From Deferribacter autotrophicus (GTDB taxonomy: Bacteria > Chrysiogenota > Deferribacteres > Deferribacterales > Deferribacteraceae), in the NCBI RefSeq assembly GCF_008362905.1, contig NZ_VFJB01000005.1:302222-366221 (forward strand): a stretch of 64,000 nt of DNA. The letters run 5' to 3'. The first letter of the stretch is position 1, and each line of letters starts with the position of its first letter. A program made the position numbers and the translations under genes. The notes beneath the pieces were generated by a model. The model ran no database searches and was not told the origin of the DNA. It worked only from the letters and a program-made list of their open reading frames with translations. Positions 47,092 through 56,163 of the stretch are shown piece by piece.

Positions 47092-48595
47092 CAAGTTACT
47101 TAAAATAAATAATGGCCAAAAAATAAAACTAGCTGATATTCCGCATTTTTCCTTTGATGAGTTTTATGAAGAGATTCTGTCATTAGCTTTGAACGATTAC
47201 TATATTGTTCATTATTTTGCTTACGAAGATAAAGGGAAAATTAGATTAGTTGCTGTATTGAGGAGAAAAAATTGGCTTTTTGTGGGTATAAGCGATACTC
47301 CGGAAAAATACCCTGCCTTAACTTGCAAGTGCACAAAATTTCACATGTTTGAAAGAGAAATAGCTGAACAGTTTGCAATTAAACCAGTGGGACATCCATG
47401 GTTAAAGTCCGTTCGTTATCATGCTAACTATCTGGGAAAAGAAGATATATTTGGAAACGATTACTCTGAAGACATTCCAGGAAGATATGAGTATTATTCA
47501 GTGGAAGGAGAGGAAATTCATGAAGTTGCCGTTGGACCTGTCCATGCAGGTATCATTGAGCCTGGGCATTTCAGATTTAATTGCGCTGGGGAAAAGGTTT
47601 TACATTTAGAGATTCAACTTGGCTATCAACACAGAGGAATAGAAAAACAAATATTAAATGCAAATAAAAAACAGCTTCCAGTAATAATTGAATCTATCGC
47701 TGGCGATACAGCAGTTGCTAACAGCCTTTGTTTTTCAGAAGCTGTTGAGGCACTGGCTAATATTCAAGTAGGTATGGAAGCTAAAAAGATTCGTGGGCTT
47801 GCTTTGGAATTAGAACGTATTGCCAATCATATAGGTGATCTTGGAGCATTAAGCGGTGATATTGCATTTTTGCCTCCTGCTTCTTATTACGGAAGAATTC
47901 GGGGTGAGTTTCTAAATATGCTTCTTGCAATATGTGGAAATAGATTCGGAAAAGGGCTCATCAGACCGGGAGGAATCAGGTTTTCAATAACGGATAAGCA
48001 AAAGGAAGAATTTGTTAATCGTATAAAAAAATTAAAAAGTGAAATTGTCCATATTGGAGATATGCTCTTTAATCAGGCTGGTGTACTTGGAAGATTTGAA
48101 TCAACAGGTATTGTTGGAACTGAGATTGCACAACAACTAGGTCTTGTTGGTCCCGCAGCCAGAGCATCTGGGATACTTTATGATGCACGTTACGACTTAC
48201 CAGCTGGGGTTTATCAAGAGATACCGTTAAAGGTTGTCACTGAGCATACTGGTGATGTTATGGCAAGAGCTCTTGTTAGGTATAATGAGGCATTGCAATC
48301 TCTGGATATTGTGGAGACGCTGCTTACTGAGCTTGAAAATAATAATTCATATAAACATACTGAATTCGAATTGGAGCCTGATAATTTTGTAGTAACAGTC
48401 CATGAAGGGTGGCGTGGCGAGCTCTCTCATTGTATTATTACAGACTCTAAAGGGGATATATTGCGATATAAGATTAAAGATCCTTCTTTTCATAACTGGA
48501 TGGGACTTGCTATAGCTATGAGGAATGAAGATATATCTGATTTTCCTCTCTGTAATAAAAGTTTTAATTTATCTTACTGTGGATTTGATCTTTAA
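47084..48595 (+). CDS. HyfG-like fused NuoC-NuoD subunit lacking NiFe ligands
   Basis: The ATG at 47084 follows GGGGGAA. The 503-aa protein has an N-terminal NuoC-like domain (about 1-140, CTKFHMFEREIAEQF) and a C-terminal NuoD/hydrogenase-large-subunit domain (QLGYQHRGIEKQI, LELERIANHIGDLGAL, NRFGKGLIRPGG). NiFe hydrogenases have CGxC near the start of this domain and DPCxxC at its end. Here the sites read A206-G-D-T209 and D466-P-S-F-H-N-W472. All four metal-binding cysteines are missing, so it cannot hold a NiFe centre of the known kind. This is the hallmark of Ehr complexes. Confidence 0.92.
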   Translation: MDNKLLKINNGQKIKLADIPHFSFDEFYEEILSLALNDYYIVHYFAYEDKGKIRLVAVLRRKNWLFVGISDTPEKYPALTCKCTKFHMFEREIAEQFAIKPVGHPWLKSVRYHANYLGKEDIFGNDYSEDIPGRYEYYSVEGEEIHEVAVGPVHAGIIEPGHFRFNCAGEKVLHLEIQLGYQHRGIEKQILNANKKQLPVIIESIAGDTAVANSLCFSEAVEALANIQVGMEAKKIRGLALELERIANHIGDLGALSGDIAFLPPASYYGRIRGEFLNMLLAICGNRFGKGLIRPGGIRFSITDKQKEEFVNRIKKLKSEIVHIGDMLFNQAGVLGRFESTGIVGTEIAQQLGLVGPAARASGILYDARYDLPAGVYQEIPLKVVTEHTGDVMARALVRYNEALQSLDIVETLLTELENNNSYKHTEFELEPDNFVVTVHEGWRGELSHCIITDSKGDILRYKIKDPSFHNWMGLAIAMRNEDISDFPLCNKSFNLSYCGFDL

Positions 48596-48605
48596 GAGGT
48601 GATAC

Positions 48606-49352
48606 ATGCTATTTAGTATTATTAAAAACAGGATTGAGCAGGGATATAGAACCTCTAAATATCCAAATGAAGAGATTAAACTGCCAGAAAGATTCAAGGG
48701 AAAACCTGAAATAAACAGTAATTGTGAGCAGAAAATAGCCGAGTTATGTGCCTCAAATTGTCCTCAAGATGCAATAGATCCAAAAGAAAAAACTATTCAT
48801 CTAGGAAAATGTGTTTTCTGTGGGTTATGTGAAGAGTTATCTAATGGCTCTTTTATTAAGTTTTCAAATGATTTTGAGCTTGCAGTAACAGATCCTGAGC
48901 AGCTTATATATGATGGAATGATTGAAAAATTAGAAATCCATGCAAAAAAACACTTTAAAAAGCTTTTTGGAAGATCTCTCCAGCTCAGACAGGTTTCTGC
49001 TGGAGGGTGTAATGCCTGTGAAGCTGACTTAAATGTTCTAAATACGCCGTTTTTTGATCTTTCAAGATTTGGAATCCAATTTGTCGCTTCTCCACGCCAT
49101 GCTGATGGAATCATTGTGACTGGTCCTGTAACAAGAAACATGAAAAAAGCTTTGTTAAAAACATATGAAGCTATACCTGATCCAAAAATTGTTATTGCTT
49201 CCGGGAGCTGTGCTATTTCTGGAGGACCTTTTAGAGGCAATCCTGAACAGCTTAATGGAGTTGACGGTATTCTTAAAGTCGATCTTTATATACCAGGCTG
49301 TCCACCACACCCTTTAACAACTTTACATGCATTGCTTACATTTTTTAAGTGA
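48606..49352 (+). CDS. Fused ferredoxin-NuoB-like (HyfH/HyfI-like) small subunit
   Basis: The 248-aa protein has an N-terminal iron-sulfur region and a C-terminal NuoB/HyfI domain. The N-terminal region has C40, C48, C52-P and C69-x2-C72-x2-C75, enough for one regular 4Fe-4S cluster, with a second looking incomplete. The NuoB domain keeps all four ligands of the proximal cluster: Cys135 and Cys138 in GGCNACE, Cys202 in GSCAIS and Cys232 in PGCPPHP. Electron transfer to the NuoD-like domain is therefore possible even though the NiFe site is gone. It is the last gene of the operon. Confidence 0.9.
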   Translation: MLFSIIKNRIEQGYRTSKYPNEEIKLPERFKGKPEINSNCEQKIAELCASNCPQDAIDPKEKTIHLGKCVFCGLCEELSNGSFIKFSNDFELAVTDPEQLIYDGMIEKLEIHAKKHFKKLFGRSLQLRQVSAGGCNACEADLNVLNTPFFDLSRFGIQFVASPRHADGIIVTGPVTRNMKKALLKTYEAIPDPKIVIASGSCAISGGPFRGNPEQLNGVDGILKVDLYIPGCPPHPLTTLHALLTFFK

Positions 49353-49571
49353 TATTGTAAATATATCAATGTATCTGCAATAGTTATATATTTTATTGAT
49401 TATTGTAATAGCTAATGGATAGTTTACAGAAATTGTGCATAAGAAGGATTTAAAAATAGGCATACCTCTTAGAAGATATGTGTGAGTTATATGATAGTCC
49501 TTAGAATAGTAATTATACCAACCAATTACAGGAAAAGGATTAAAGCAAATTATTAGAGAAAAGGGTTTAAT

Positions 49572-49715
49572 ATGAGTAAAAAAGATTTCAAACATTTAGA
49601 AAGAGGAATAGAAAATCTAAACAACAATACTGCGTATATATACATAAATTGGAATAATACCCACAATGTAGATATGAAAAAGTTTGAAATTATGGGTATG
49701 GGTGGGATAGAATGA
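49572..49715 (+). CDS. 47-aa hypothetical protein coupled to a permease
   Basis: A short frame from ATG 49572 (AAAAGGG upstream) encodes 47 residues: a charged helix, an asparagine-rich middle (NLNNNTAYIYINW) and a glycine/methionine tail. Its TGA overlaps the permease ATG by 4 bases, as coupled genes do. No family is recognised. The preceding 49353-49571 shows nothing else. Confidence 0.4.
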   Translation: MSKKDFKHLERGIENLNNNTAYIYINWNNTHNVDMKKFEIMGMGGIE

Positions 49716-50815
49716 GTGAAAAAATGCGAGTATTTGTTAATAAAAACATTATATTTTTACCGTTCCTGATTCTGCTATTTTTCTTGATTATTCTGCATCC
49801 AGAGAAAGTAATGCATTATCCAAATTATGTTGATTGGAAAACTATTGTTGCTTTACTAGGATTGTTAATAATTACAACAGGAATAAAAGAAAGCTCTTTT
49901 TTACGGTCTGTAGCTCAAAAGCATCTTAGAAGAATAAATAACGAGAGAGAGTTGGCATTATATTTTATTTTGTTATCATCTATCCTTGCCATGTTTTTAA
50001 CAAATGATATAGCATTATTTATTATCCTTCCATTAACATTGAGTTTTCAAGAACTTTTGCAGAATGATATTAAAAAAATCATTGTTTTTGAGGCAATATC
50101 TGTAAACGTAGGATCGTCTTTAACACCAATAGGCAACCCCCAAAATTTATTCTTATGGCATGAATGGAATATTTCTTTTATTAATTTCATTATAAAAATG
50201 ATACCTCTTTTTATGATTCAATTCCTCATACTTATTGCTTTTTGCTGGATAATATTTCCGGCAAGAAGATTAATGCCCAAGCCGCATAATAACGATACTA
50301 AAATAAATAAAAATTTATTTATTTTTTCAGCGGTTCTTTTGTTGGGTTATATTTTGTCTATTGAATTTGAGATTTATTATACTATAGTATTTGTGCTTTT
50401 TCTTTATCTATTTCTTTTCAGAGATGTGCTTAGAAAAGCTGATTATGCCCTAATCGTGCTATTTGTGGTAATGTTTATTGATTTTCACTTGTTCAGTGAA
50501 TTATCTTTGATTTCAGATTTTATCAGTCAATTTAATTTAAAAAATCCATCTTCGGTTTTTATGTTATCATTGCTTTCTTCGCAGCTAATGAGTAATGTTC
50601 CTGCAAGCATATTTATGTCCAAATTTTCTCATGAATGGTTTTCTATTGCTTATGGTGTAAATGTAGGTGGTAACGGAATAGTTTTCGCTTCTCTAGCTAA
50701 TATAATTGCATTGAGATTTATAAATAAAAAGAAGATGTACTTAGAATATCATAAATACTCATTGCATTATTTGGTTATAACAGGAGGTTTGATTTATACT
50801 TTATTTTTCCTATAA
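49712..50815 (+). CDS. Anion permease-like protein (ArsB/NhaD/SLC13 ion-transporter superfamily)
   Basis: The 367-aa protein has about 9-10 membrane helices. The motifs AMFLTNDIALFIILPLTLSF and SLTPIGNPQNLFLWHEW are typical of the ion-transporter superfamily, where each repeat carries a TND and SxxTPxGNPxN-type signature. A second-repeat signature is visible as SQLMSNVPASIFMSKFS and GGNGIVFASLANIIAL. The substrate (arsenite, sodium, dicarboxylate or sulfate) cannot be told. It is shorter than the usual 420-450 aa. Confidence 0.85.
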   Translation: MSEKMRVFVNKNIIFLPFLILLFFLIILHPEKVMHYPNYVDWKTIVALLGLLIITTGIKESSFLRSVAQKHLRRINNERELALYFILLSSILAMFLTNDIALFIILPLTLSFQELLQNDIKKIIVFEAISVNVGSSLTPIGNPQNLFLWHEWNISFINFIIKMIPLFMIQFLILIAFCWIIFPARRLMPKPHNNDTKINKNLFIFSAVLLLGYILSIEFEIYYTIVFVLFLYLFLFRDVLRKADYALIVLFVVMFIDFHLFSELSLISDFISQFNLKNPSSVFMLSLLSSQLMSNVPASIFMSKFSHEWFSIAYGVNVGGNGIVFASLANIIALRFINKKKMYLEYHKYSLHYLVITGGLIYTLFFL

Positions 50816-50873
50816 TCCCAGCTGAACTTCATACATATAACAGTTAGGTATGCGGTTTACTACCGCTCACCAG

Positions 50874-51175
50874 AGTATAAGAAAGCGTGTGGAAACGGCA
50901 AGAAAGATACAGATGGCAAGGTTTAAGGAAGAAGGGATGTTGTACAACACAACTCTCAAATGAATGAGAAGCAGATTAGAAAGTATTGCAGACATGATGA
51001 TGAATCAAGTTTGTAGTTGATGGAACAGGCAGTGACGAAAATGGGCTTATCGGCAAGCGCCTATTCAAAGATACTGAAAGTGGCCAGGATGATTGCAGAT
51101 GTGGAAGGATTAAAAGAAATTCTGTCAGAGCATATTTTGGAAGCAGTTCAATACAGAATCCTCGATAAACTATAA
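50874..51175 (+). pseudogene. Remnant of a ComM/YifB (Mg-chelatase-like AAA+) gene
   Basis: Only the 3' end of the gene remains, in two frames. The first frame gives SIRKRVETARKIQMARFKEEG before a stop. The other gives KQIRKYCRHDDES, a stop, then [20 protein letters not shown] and [15 protein letters not shown], ending near 51175. These are the conserved C-terminal helices of ComM-family proteins. Stop codons and a frameshift make it a pseudogene. The gap from 51176 to 51368 shows only AT-rich sequence with a TTGACA at 51294-51299. Confidence 0.8.
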
Positions 51176-51293
51176 ATATACTTTATCGAATTGATGTTAA
51201 TTTCGAATTATTTAAAGGCAGTAAAATTTTTTTAGTAATTTTTTAAAAGAGGCAAATATATACACAAATACTTAAAATAAATAATTAAATTTA

Positions 51294-51326
51294 TTGACAT
51301 AAAATAAGTTTCAATGTAACTATACA
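51294..51326 (+). promoter_or_regulatory. Candidate promoter of the PAS-GGDEF gene
   Basis: A perfect TTGACA at 51294-51299 stands upstream of the cyclase start. TATACA at 51321-51326 is 21 bases away, longer than usual, and TAACTA at 17 bases is weak, so the -10 is uncertain. Confidence 0.3.
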
Positions 51327-51368
51327 AAGGTTTGGTTAAAATAAAAAATTTTTATTAAGTAACTTTTA

Positions 51369-54176
51369 ATGGATAATTTAATTGAAAGCCTATCGCATAG
51401 ATATCTAAAATTTGAGGATATATTTTTACACCATTCTGCAGTTATGCTCATTATTAATCCTGAAACAGGAAAGATAATAGATGCAAATAATGCAGCAGTT
51501 CAATTTTATAATTATACCATAGAAGAATTTTTAGAACTTACAATCTTTGATATAAGTTTGCTTTCAAAAGAAGAAATTTTTAAAAGGATGGAAAAAGCTA
51601 AAAATAAAGAAGATAATCGATTGGTATGCAAACATAAATTAAAAAATGGTGAAATTCGTATTGTTGAAGTTTACCCAAGCCTGATAACGGTAGGAGATAA
51701 TAACTTTCTTTTAACAATAATTAATGATATTACTGAAAGTTTTCAAAAAGATGAAATAATTAAGAAAGAAAGAGAAAAATTTAAGATAATTGCAGACTAC
51801 TCTTATGGTTGGGAATACTGGTTAGATGAAAACTTCAATATAGTTTATATGTCAAAAGGGTGTGAAGAGATAACTGGATACTCATCAGAAGAGTTTATAA
51901 AGAATAAAAATTTATTATTTGAGATAGTTCACACAGATTTTAAATCCATGTATAAGAAACATGTAGAAAAAACACATTTAAAAAAATCCAAAGATAATGA
52001 ATTTATTGAATTTAAAATAATTACTAAAGATAAAAAGACAAAGTGGATTTATCATGTATGCAGACCTGTATACAGTGAGGATGGTAAATTTTTAGGAAGG
52101 CGAGTAAGTAATAGGGATATAACGAATAGAAAATTACTTCTTGAAACTGTTGAAAAGGAGAGGGATCTTTTTAACGAGGGGCCTGTAGTAAACATTATAT
52201 GGAAATATGAAGAGGGCTGGCCAGTCAGCTATGTTTCTAATAATATAAAAGATATTTTAGGATACGATAAAAGTGAGCTTTTGGCAGATGATTTTAAATA
52301 TGCTAATATTATTCACCCTGAAGATCTAAAAAGGATTAAAAATGAGGTTACATATTACATTTCAAATAATATAAATACTTACCAACAGGAATACAGGTTA
52401 AAACATAAAGATGGGCATTACCTCTGGATATATGATTTTACAAAAATAGTCAGAGATGAAGCAGGCAGTGTTGAAGAGATAAGAGGATATTTTTTCGATC
52501 AAACTCATATTAGAGAATTGCAAGACACTTTAAACAAGGAAAAAGAGAAGTTATCTCATATTATTGAAGCTGCAAATATTGGGACTTGGCAATGGAATTT
52601 AAAAACAGGTGAAATAGAAGTTAATGAAAGATGGGCTGAAATTATTGGGTATAGCTTAAAAGAAATATCTCCTGTAACTATAAAAACACGGGAAAAATTC
52701 TGTCATTCTGAAGATTTGAAAAAATCCAATAAGCTTATCAATGATCACTTTGTAGGAAAATCAGAATTTTATGAATGTGAAATGAGAATGAAGCATAAAG
52801 ATGGACATTTTGTCTGGGTTTTGGATAAAGGGAAAGTGATTTCATATGATGAAAATGGTAAACCACACATTTTATATGGTATATGCATTGAAATTGATAA
52901 AATTAAAAAGTTAGAAAGTAAACTAAAGACATATTTAGATTATTTAAACCGTGCTCAAAAAGTAGCAAAAGTAGGAAGCTGGTATTTAAATATAAAAGAT
53001 AATAAACTATGGTGGTCAAAACAGACTTATAAAATGTTCGGTATTGAAGAAAATAAGCCTGTTAGTTTTGAGCTATTTTTAAATAGAGTGCATCCTGATG
53101 ATAAAGAATATGTTTTAAATTCATGGCAAAAATCATTAAATGGAGAAAAATACGACATTGATCATAGGATTATAGTAGGTAACGATATAAAATATGTTAA
53201 TAATAAGGCAGAAGTATATTTTGATGAAGATGGTAACCCTATAGAAGCTGTTGGAACAGTTTTAGATATTACAGAGAAGAAATATCTGTATCAAAAAATA
53301 GAAGAAGAATCTAATATTATTAAAAAACTTTTTAATTTATTGCCTGGTTATTTGTGGTTCATTAAAAAAGATAGGACTATTTTAAGACAAAATAAATTAG
53401 CTGAAGATTTTGGATCAAGAGTTGGAGAAAAGTGCTGGAAAAGTATTTTTGGTTGTAAGTTTTTACCTGAGAAAGAGAGGAAAATGTTTTTTGAAGAAGG
53501 TACTGAACCGGAAAATATAAAATGTGAATTTTGTCTTGCAGATGAAGCTTTAGAAAAAAAAGAATCAATTAATGTAGAATTAGAGGACAATGGGAAATGT
53601 TATAAAACATGGTGGATTCCAGTAAGCGAAAATGAATATATGCATTATTGTGTCGATATCACGCATCTTAAAGAGATAGAAAATACTTTAAGAGAAATGT
53701 CTGTAACTGATCCACTCACAAAAGTTTTTAACAGGAGATATTTTGCTGAAAAACTTGAAAGAGAGATAGAGTTAGCAAGGCGGACAAATAGGACATTTTC
53801 TTTAATTATGTTTGATATAGATCATTTTAAAAAAGTAAACGACACGTATGGACACGATATAGGAGATAAAGTTTTAAAAAGTGTTGTAAATGCTGTGAAG
53901 AATAGAATTAGAAAGGTAGATATTTTAGCTAGATGGGGAGGAGAAGAATTTTTAATACTTTTGCCAGAAACTAAACTTTTAAATTCATCTTATTTAGCTG
54001 AAGAGTTAAGGAATATTATAAGCGAACTTGATATTGATAAAGTAGGGAATGTGACTGCGAGTTTTGGAGTTACTGAATATAAAAAAGGTGATACAGTTGA
54101 TACTATTACAAAGAGGGTTGATGATTTAATGTATAAAGCCAAAAACTCTGGCAGAAACTGCGTATGTTATGGATAA
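51369..54176 (+). CDS. Multi-PAS diguanylate cyclase
   Basis: The 935-aa protein has no signal peptide or membrane helix. It carries about six PAS/PAC domains in series (around 20-130, 138-255, 268-385, 392-515, 520-640, 650-760), several with the PAS-fold FHPEDL/RVHPDDKEY and MRMKHKDGHFVW motifs. The sixth has a CxxC-rich stretch (CKFLPEKERK...CEFCLADEA) that might bind a metal or redox cofactor. The C-terminal GGDEF domain is intact: DPLTKVFNRRYF, FDIDHFKKVND and GGEEF (about residues 857-861), with an allosteric RxxD site five residues before. It should make c-di-GMP. Confidence 0.92.
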   Translation: MDNLIESLSHRYLKFEDIFLHHSAVMLIINPETGKIIDANNAAVQFYNYTIEEFLELTIFDISLLSKEEIFKRMEKAKNKEDNRLVCKHKLKNGEIRIVEVYPSLITVGDNNFLLTIINDITESFQKDEIIKKEREKFKIIADYSYGWEYWLDENFNIVYMSKGCEEITGYSSEEFIKNKNLLFEIVHTDFKSMYKKHVEKTHLKKSKDNEFIEFKIITKDKKTKWIYHVCRPVYSEDGKFLGRRVSNRDITNRKLLLETVEKERDLFNEGPVVNIIWKYEEGWPVSYVSNNIKDILGYDKSELLADDFKYANIIHPEDLKRIKNEVTYYISNNINTYQQEYRLKHKDGHYLWIYDFTKIVRDEAGSVEEIRGYFFDQTHIRELQDTLNKEKEKLSHIIEAANIGTWQWNLKTGEIEVNERWAEIIGYSLKEISPVTIKTREKFCHSEDLKKSNKLINDHFVGKSEFYECEMRMKHKDGHFVWVLDKGKVISYDENGKPHILYGICIEIDKIKKLESKLKTYLDYLNRAQKVAKVGSWYLNIKDNKLWWSKQTYKMFGIEENKPVSFELFLNRVHPDDKEYVLNSWQKSLNGEKYDIDHRIIVGNDIKYVNNKAEVYFDEDGNPIEAVGTVLDITEKKYLYQKIEEESNIIKKLFNLLPGYLWFIKKDRTILRQNKLAEDFGSRVGEKCWKSIFGCKFLPEKERKMFFEEGTEPENIKCEFCLADEALEKKESINVELEDNGKCYKTWWIPVSENEYMHYCVDITHLKEIENTLREMSVTDPLTKVFNRRYFAEKLEREIELARRTNRTFSLIMFDIDHFKKVNDTYGHDIGDKVLKSVVNAVKNRIRKVDILARWGGEEFLILLPETKLLNSSYLAEELRNIISELDIDKVGNVTASFGVTEYKKGDTVDTITKRVDDLMYKAKNSGRNCVCYG

Positions 54177-54532
54177 TAGCCTGGATAGAACCCTGTAAAT
54201 TGTTTTAAACATTGTCAACCTTGAAATAGTAAAAGATATAAATTTGCAAAATTGTAAAATCTAAACTTCTTAATATTATCATTTAAATGCAAGTTAGTGT
54301 TGTATTTGTGCATCAAAGTATTAAACTACGTGCCCATTATTTGCATTTAATAGGTTTCTTGGATATTGTTTTTCCAAATAAGTTTATGCAAGAAATCGGC
54401 AAAAATGAGTTAACTGTAGTAGAAGTGTCTAATATCGTAACTTATAACGCCCGGTTAGACAAAAGTTAGACACAAAGCGGTTATTCCTTTTCTTATGTAT
54501 TGAACTGGGATGTGTAATTTATTGAAAATAAA

Positions 54533-54590
54533 TGCCCGGGGCCGGACTCGAACCGGCACGGGCTGAAAGGCCCACAGGATTTTAAGTCCT
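54533..54590 (-). other. attR candidate: 3' fragment of tRNA-Leu(UAA)
   Basis: Read on the minus strand this 58-bp piece contains the anticodon loop CTTAAAA (anticodon UAA), a variable arm, the T arm GCCGG-TTCGAGT-CCGGC and the acceptor 3' strand CCCGGGC plus A. No D arm or 5' acceptor strand lies upstream of the anticodon stem, and pairing of the stem breaks at its outermost pair. A 3' tRNA fragment beside an integrase gene is the signature of an attachment site. The orientation puts the element to the right, so the complete tRNA gene should lie beyond 64000. Confidence 0.8.
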
Positions 54591-54725
54591 TTAATTTTAA
54601 AATTATCATAATTAACTAAAAATTATAAATAATAATATTTTATCTGCTCTATCAATAAGTTATAATTATATCTTTTTGTATTATTTTTTATAAGTTTTCA
54701 AAAAAATCTTGATTTTTTTATTCCA

Positions 54726-54749
54726 AAAGTGTAACCCAAAGTGTAACCC
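54726..54749 (+). repeat. Two tandem 12-bp repeats before the integrase gene
   Basis: AAAGTGTAACCC occurs at 54726-54737 and again at 54738-54749, about 30 bases before the integrase start and 140 bases from the tRNA fragment. Such direct repeats near attP often are integrase arm-type or excisionase sites. Confidence 0.6.
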
Positions 54750-54779
54750 TACATCCCGCAGGACTCCGGAGAGGATAAT

Positions 54780-55868
54780 TTGAAAGGCTTGTATTTTAAA
54801 TGTAGCAAATGTAAAAAATTTATAAGTCTTTATAAGAAAGATTTCAAGAAAATAAATTACTGTCCAAAATGCAATGAAAAACTTAACAAAATCTTTTACA
54901 TCAGAATCAAAAAGAATAATAAAACAATCTTTAAATCCACAGGCACCAGCAAAAAAACTGAGGCTGAACGATTTCTACTAAAAATATTAAACGAGGATAA
55001 AGAATTACTAAAAATACAACAAAAGATAAAAAGTTTAAAATTCAGTGAATTTCTTGATAATTATTACATCCCTTATTACAAAACAAAAAATAAAAGTTAT
55101 GAAATTGAGAAATATCGTATCAACATAATAAAAGACTATTTTAATGATAAATTATTAGAATCTATTAAACCTATTGACATAGATACATTTTTTCAGTTTT
55201 TGAAAAACGAAAAAAATGTTAATAACCTCGATAGGTATATATCAAGACTTAAGAATATGTTTAACTATGCAATTAAAATGGATTTTATTAATTCAAACCC
55301 TGTAAAGGCTAAACAATCTCAACGAGTAGAAATAATTAATAACATTTTATCGTTAGAAGAAATTGAAAAACTGCTAAAAGTAGCGAAATTGAACAAAAAT
55401 AGGCAACTTTATTATATTATATTGATTGCCGTTTATACAGGTATGCGTAAGAGCGAAATATTATCATTGAAAGTAAATAACTTTGACTTTGATAATGAAA
55501 TAATCACCTTAGAAAGCAAAAACACAAAAAGCAAGAAAACAAGGTTTATTCCTATATTATCAAGGCTAAAGGATGAAATTCAAGAGTACATTAAAACCAC
55601 GGGTTTGAAAAAAAATGATAATTTATTTACCGTTAAAGATATTCAGGGTTCTTTTAAAACATGTCTAAAATATGCTGGCATAGATGAAAATTTTAGATTT
55701 CACGATCTACGACATACTTTTGCAAGCATTTGTATCCAGAACGGACTTAATTTATATGAAATAAAAGAAATTCTTGGGCATAGCGATTTCAAAGTTACAC
55801 AACGTTACGCTCATTTAAATCAAAGAAAATTAATTGATAAATTACAACAAGTATTTCAATCTGATTAA
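54780..55868 (+). CDS. Tyrosine integrase with N-terminal zinc ribbon
   Basis: The TTG at 54780 follows GGAGAGG. The 362-aa recombinase has the core residues Arg223 (YTGMRKSEI), a lysine in the NTKSKKTRFIPI hairpin, His308/Arg311 (FHDLRHTFASI), His334 (LGHSDF) and the nucleophile Tyr343 (RYAHL). A SAM-like core-binding domain precedes (about 85-180). Residues 1-35 carry two CxxC pairs (C8/C11 and C28/C31), a zinc ribbon in place of the usual arm-binding domain. It catalyses integration at the tRNA-Leu fragment. Confidence 0.95.
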   Translation: MKGLYFKCSKCKKFISLYKKDFKKINYCPKCNEKLNKIFYIRIKKNNKTIFKSTGTSKKTEAERFLLKILNEDKELLKIQQKIKSLKFSEFLDNYYIPYYKTKNKSYEIEKYRINIIKDYFNDKLLESIKPIDIDTFFQFLKNEKNVNNLDRYISRLKNMFNYAIKMDFINSNPVKAKQSQRVEIINNILSLEEIEKLLKVAKLNKNRQLYYIILIAVYTGMRKSEILSLKVNNFDFDNEIITLESKNTKSKKTRFIPILSRLKDEIQEYIKTTGLKKNDNLFTVKDIQGSFKTCLKYAGIDENFRFHDLRHTFASICIQNGLNLYEIKEILGHSDFKVTQRYAHLNQRKLIDKLQQVFQSD

Positions 55869-56071
55869 GCTTTTTTCTGTTTCTTTATAAAATTTAACAA
55901 ATCCCTTTTATCAAAATATATTTTGCCAAACAATTTATAATAAGGAATCATCCTTAAAGAGGTATATTTATAAATCGTATGTTTCGAAATATTAAAAATC
56001 CTACAGAAATCGTCAAGTGTAATAAGATTATCCAGGATTTCTAAATTCATTTCTTTTATCTCTTTTTGCAT
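55865..56071 (-). CDS. Excisionase / AlpA-like HTH protein
   Basis: The 68-aa protein has the excisionase-type helix-turn-helix LDDFCRIFNISKHTIYKYTSLRMIPYYKLFGKIYFDKRDLLNFI. Its gene is convergent with the integrase, overlaps it by 4 bases and has a strong ribosome site (AGGAGGAAAAAAG). It probably acts as recombination directionality factor or regulator of the integrase. Confidence 0.88.
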   Translation of the reverse strand: MQKEIKEMNLEILDNLITLDDFCRIFNISKHTIYKYTSLRMIPYYKLFGKIYFDKRDLLNFIKKQKKA

Positions 56072-56163
56072 CTTTTTTCCTCCTATTTTTATCTATTAAT
56101 TTCTATGAATAAATATAGTTAAATTTTTGAATGAAATTTGTGGTATTTGCAGAAAAAAATTAT

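Noticed and set aside
42142..49352. Reading the operon as a functional NiFe hydrogenase 4
   Set aside because: The large subunit lacks all NiFe-binding cysteines and no maturation genes are in the window.
54287..54469. 60-aa open frame left of the tRNA fragment
   Set aside because: No ribosome site, no family resemblance and atypical composition; probably chance.
54533..54600. A complete tRNA-Leu gene
   Set aside because: No D arm or 5' acceptor strand is present upstream of the anticodon stem; the adjacent sequence is plain AT-rich DNA.
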